47,021 nucleotides of DNA, from positions 1 through 47,021 of the IMG/VR virus record IMGVR_UViG_3300005253_000302; one strand, written 5' to 3'. Positions 45,024 to 47,021 of the stretch are shown here, piece after piece; position 1 is the stretch's first letter; every line of letters starts with the position of its first letter. The notes beneath the pieces are model-generated. The model had not been told where the DNA came from and ran no database searches. It worked only from the letters and a program-made list of their open reading frames with translations. The DNA comes from a virus. The position numbers were made by a program, and so were the translations under genes.

Positions 45024-45974
45024 ATGGTCACTCAGGTAGGCGCGATTTCGCGCACCGTTCAGGAGCCGGACAACTCTGCGGTGGCGACACGCCACGAGCT
45101 GGCGATGCCAGGGACGGTGCGGTATGTCAGCTCCGTCACGGGCAGTTCGTCTGGCCCCGGAACGGTGGGCACTCCCTACGCCACCGTCGATCAGGCGATC
45201 AACGAATCGGCGGCCGGCGACACGATCTTCGTACTCGAAGGTCACACCGAGGACATCACGCTCGCGACTGAGTTCGTGCCCGATGTGGCGGGGTTGAAGA
45301 TCATCGGCCTCGGGCGCGGAGCGCGCAGGCCGACGATCACGTTTGACGAGACGACGGGCAACATCCCGATCAGCGGTGCTGGCACCCTGCTCGAAAACTT
45401 CCTGTTCACCATCTCGGGCACCAAGGACGTCGTGATCGGGATCACCATCACCGGCGCTGACGTGAAGCTCAAGGACATCGAACTTCGGGAAGCAGCGGCA
45501 ACGGACCAGTTCGTGGATGCCATCAGCATCAGCACGGGTGCCGCTCGCTGCGAGATCGACGGGTACAAGTTCACCGGCGTCGTTGCCGGTGACGCTACGC
45601 AGACGGCCCTCCTGATGGCCGTTGCACTCGATGGCCTCGTGCTGAAGAACCTGTGGATCGTGGGCGAGTTCGCCACGGCGGCCGTCGAGGGGACTGCGGC
45701 TTGCACCCGCATGTTCATGGAGAATCTGAATCTCCAGCAAGAAGGCACGGTCGACCCGGTGTTGACGATTCACGCCAACACCACGGGTGTCGGCGTCAAC
45801 ATCAACCTCGGCAACATCACGGCCGACGACGCGGGATTCCTCGCTGCGCTGACCGCGAGTAACAAGGTGCAGTGGTTCGGCCTGAAGATCACCAACGCTC
45901 AGGGTATGCACGCGGGCGAGGAAGCCATCCCGGCCGCGAAGGGCTGGGCGTCCGGTCCTGCGCAGATCGCGTAG
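45024..45974 (+). CDS. Parallel beta-helix virion protein, 316 aa
   Basis: ATG with GGAGAG upstream. Residues 32-60 (VRYVSSVTGSSSGPGTVGTP, YATVDQAINESAAGDTIFVL) open a pectate-lyase-like right-handed beta-helix; later rungs are seen as IIGLGRG, DVKLKDIELRE and LVLKNLWIVGEF. Ends with a non-helix tail. Such proteins coat heads or form fibres, sometimes cutting glycans; no catalytic residues identified. Between head genes and the glycine-rich tail gene. Confidence 0.7.
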   Translation: MVTQVGAISRTVQEPDNSAVATRHELAMPGTVRYVSSVTGSSSGPGTVGTPYATVDQAINESAAGDTIFVLEGHTEDITLATEFVPDVAGLKIIGLGRGARRPTITFDETTGNIPISGAGTLLENFLFTISGTKDVVIGITITGADVKLKDIELREAAATDQFVDAISISTGAARCEIDGYKFTGVVAGDATQTALLMAVALDGLVLKNLWIVGEFATAAVEGTAACTRMFMENLNLQQEGTVDPVLTIHANTTGVGVNINLGNITADDAGFLAALTASNKVQWFGLKITNAQGMHAGEEAIPAAKGWASGPAQIA

Positions 45975-45986
45975 TCGGAGGCGGGT

Positions 45987-47021
45987 ATGTCGACCACTTT
46001 CCCGACCACCGCTGAGACGCGCGACGACGCGCCCGACGTCCCGAACGTCCCGAACCTCGGCGGCGTGCGCGACCTTGAGACGTGGATCAACTGGATCACC
46101 GATGCGGTGATCGCGCTTCAGGCGAAGGTCGGCGCCGACTCGTCGGCTGTGGCTACCTCGCTCGACAATCTCGTGGCCGATATGACCCCCAAGTTCACCC
46201 GCTTCGTAGCGAGCGGGGCCTGGACGAAAAAGACTGGCTGCACGATCGTCATCGTCGAGTGCATGGGCGGAGGCGGAGGAGGAGGAGGCGGCGAGGGACG
46301 GGCCAGCGGTGTCCTCCGCATCGGGGGCGGCGCTGGCGGCGCTGGTGGCCGCGGCAAGGTCGTTTACGACGCCGCACAGCTCGGCGGGACAGAGACCATC
46401 ACTATCGCCGCCGCTTCGGCGGGTGGGGCGGGCGGCGCGACTGCTGACGGTAGCAATGGAGCGGTCGGCGGGAACGTCACGTTTGGCTCCACGCAGACCG
46501 GGTGGGGCGGTGGCGGGGGCGTCGGCGGGACAGGCACTGATGCCGGCGGGGGTGGCGGTGGCGGTACTGCCAGCGCCGGCAGCGGCATCACGGGTGGTAA
46601 CCCGGCTGGCATGACCGGCGTCAACGCTTCTGGCGGCGCGGGGCCTGACGGCAGCAACGACACAGACGGTGGGGCCGGCGAGTGGGGCGGCGGCGCCGGT
46701 GGCGCCGCCAAAGCAAGCTCCACAGCCACCTCGCTCGCAGGTGGCAGCTCAATGTTTTCGGGCGGAGGCGGCGGAGGTGGCGGAGGCGTAGCTGCTAACG
46801 ACACAGAGCGCGCAGGTGGCGCGGGTGGAGCCTCCAAGAGCTACGCGGCCGGCGGCGGCGGTGCGGGTGGTGCTGCCGGCAGCAGCAATGCTGGCACGGC
46901 TGGGACCGCCGGCACAGACGACTACGGCGGCAGCGGTGGTGGCGGTGGGGGCGGGGCCGACGGGGCTACTGGCGGGGTTGGGGGGGTGGGGGGGGCCCCC
47001 CCCGGGGCGTGGGGGGGGGGG
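45987..47021 (+). CDS. Glycine-rich tail fibre protein, N-terminal part (runs off window)
   Basis: ATG with GGAGGCGGG just upstream. Residues 1-65 form a helical anchor (DLETWINWITDAVIALQAKV), then FTRFVASGAWTKKTGCTIVI, the strand pair that opens glycine-rich phage tail domains, then more than 250 residues of Gly/Ala/Ser repeats with polyglycine II character. Open to the last base; joins in frame with 1-201, giving about 411 codons if closed directly. Homopolymer G and C runs in the last 40 bases are suspect. Likely receptor-binding tip. Confidence 0.75.
   Translation, partial: MSTTFPTTAETRDDAPDVPNVPNLGGVRDLETWINWITDAVIALQAKVGADSSAVATSLDNLVADMTPKFTRFVASGAWTKKTGCTIVIVECMGGGGGGGGGEGRASGVLRIGGGAGGAGGRGKVVYDAAQLGGTETITIAAASAGGAGGATADGSNGAVGGNVTFGSTQTGWGGGGGVGGTGTDAGGGGGGGTASAGSGITGGNPAGMTGVNASGGAGPDGSNDTDGGAGEWGGGAGGAAKASSTATSLAGGSSMFSGGGGGGGGGVAANDTERAGGAGGASKSYAAGGGGAGGAAGSSNAGTAGTAGTDDYGGSGGGGGGGADGATGGVGGVGGAPPGAWGGG

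Noticed and set aside
1-47021. Integrase, attachment sites or a CI-type lysogeny switch
   Set aside because: No recombinase motifs were seen. The excisionase-like HTH protein and the Xre protein alone do not show lysogeny, and no att repeats were identified.
1-47021. CRISPR array
   Set aside because: No regularly spaced repeats; the repeats found are pairs or triples at gene borders or glycine codon repeats.

Overview
The window is a nearly complete, high-GC tailed-phage genome, broken inside one glycine-rich tail gene. Both contig ends lie in G-homopolymer runs of that gene. The 3' partial ORF ends on a codon boundary and the 5' partial ORF resumes in frame at base 1, so the molecule is probably circular, circularly permuted or terminally redundant. 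Gene density is very high. Most genes overlap by four bases (ATGA or GTGA) and GTG starts are frequent. I see no integrase, DNA polymerase or tape-measure gene. The portal, a 1459-residue virion protein upstream of the capsid genes, and the lack of a tail-tube/tape-measure set suggest, as an inference, a lytic short-tailed (podovirus-like) phage of a high-GC bacterium that borrows the host replisome.

Layout. 1-12 kb, rightward: tail-fibre/adsorption proteins with many beta-rich, collagen-like and propeller-like modules. 12-13.6 kb: lysis cassette (amidase endolysin, two small membrane proteins, one apparently frameshifted membrane-anchored protein). 13.6-24.2 kb, rightward: a promoter, then an RHH regulator, an excisionase-like HTH protein, a recombination/annealing-type protein, a string of tiny zinc-binding proteins, two tandem winged-helix proteins, a DnaC-type helicase loader, a cytosine-5 DNA methyltransferase, an interrupted lytic transglycosylase next to a tRNA-like element, two HNH endonucleases and a RusA resolvase. 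24.2-24.47 kb: three strong hairpins where transcription converges. 24.47-28.3 kb, leftward: an operon of very small proteins (Xre-type regulator, DUF2958, many CxxC micro-proteins). 28.3 kb: divergent control region. 28.4-41.2 kb, rightward: small and large terminase subunits, portal, coiled-coil virion protein and the giant virion protein. 41.25-47 kb: promoter-like site, intrinsic terminator, scaffold-like protein, major capsid protein, accessory head proteins, beta-helix protein and the start of the glycine-rich tail protein.

The most interesting points are these. (1) In the 17.8 kb leader, two hairpins have perfectly complementary 7-nt loops, and the second hairpin holds the Shine-Dalgarno sequence of the first winged-helix gene. 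This resembles plasmid replication-control RNAs. (2) Two genes, including the major capsid gene, appear to start with ATC. (3) A lytic transglycosylase frame is interrupted by TGA next to its catalytic Glu. (4) A second HNH gene looks like an insertion that duplicated the tail of the gene it entered. (5) Several gene-start and gene-end cassettes are repeated, including a chimeric mini-gene built from two of them. Some interruptions lie at C homopolymers and may be sequencing errors.
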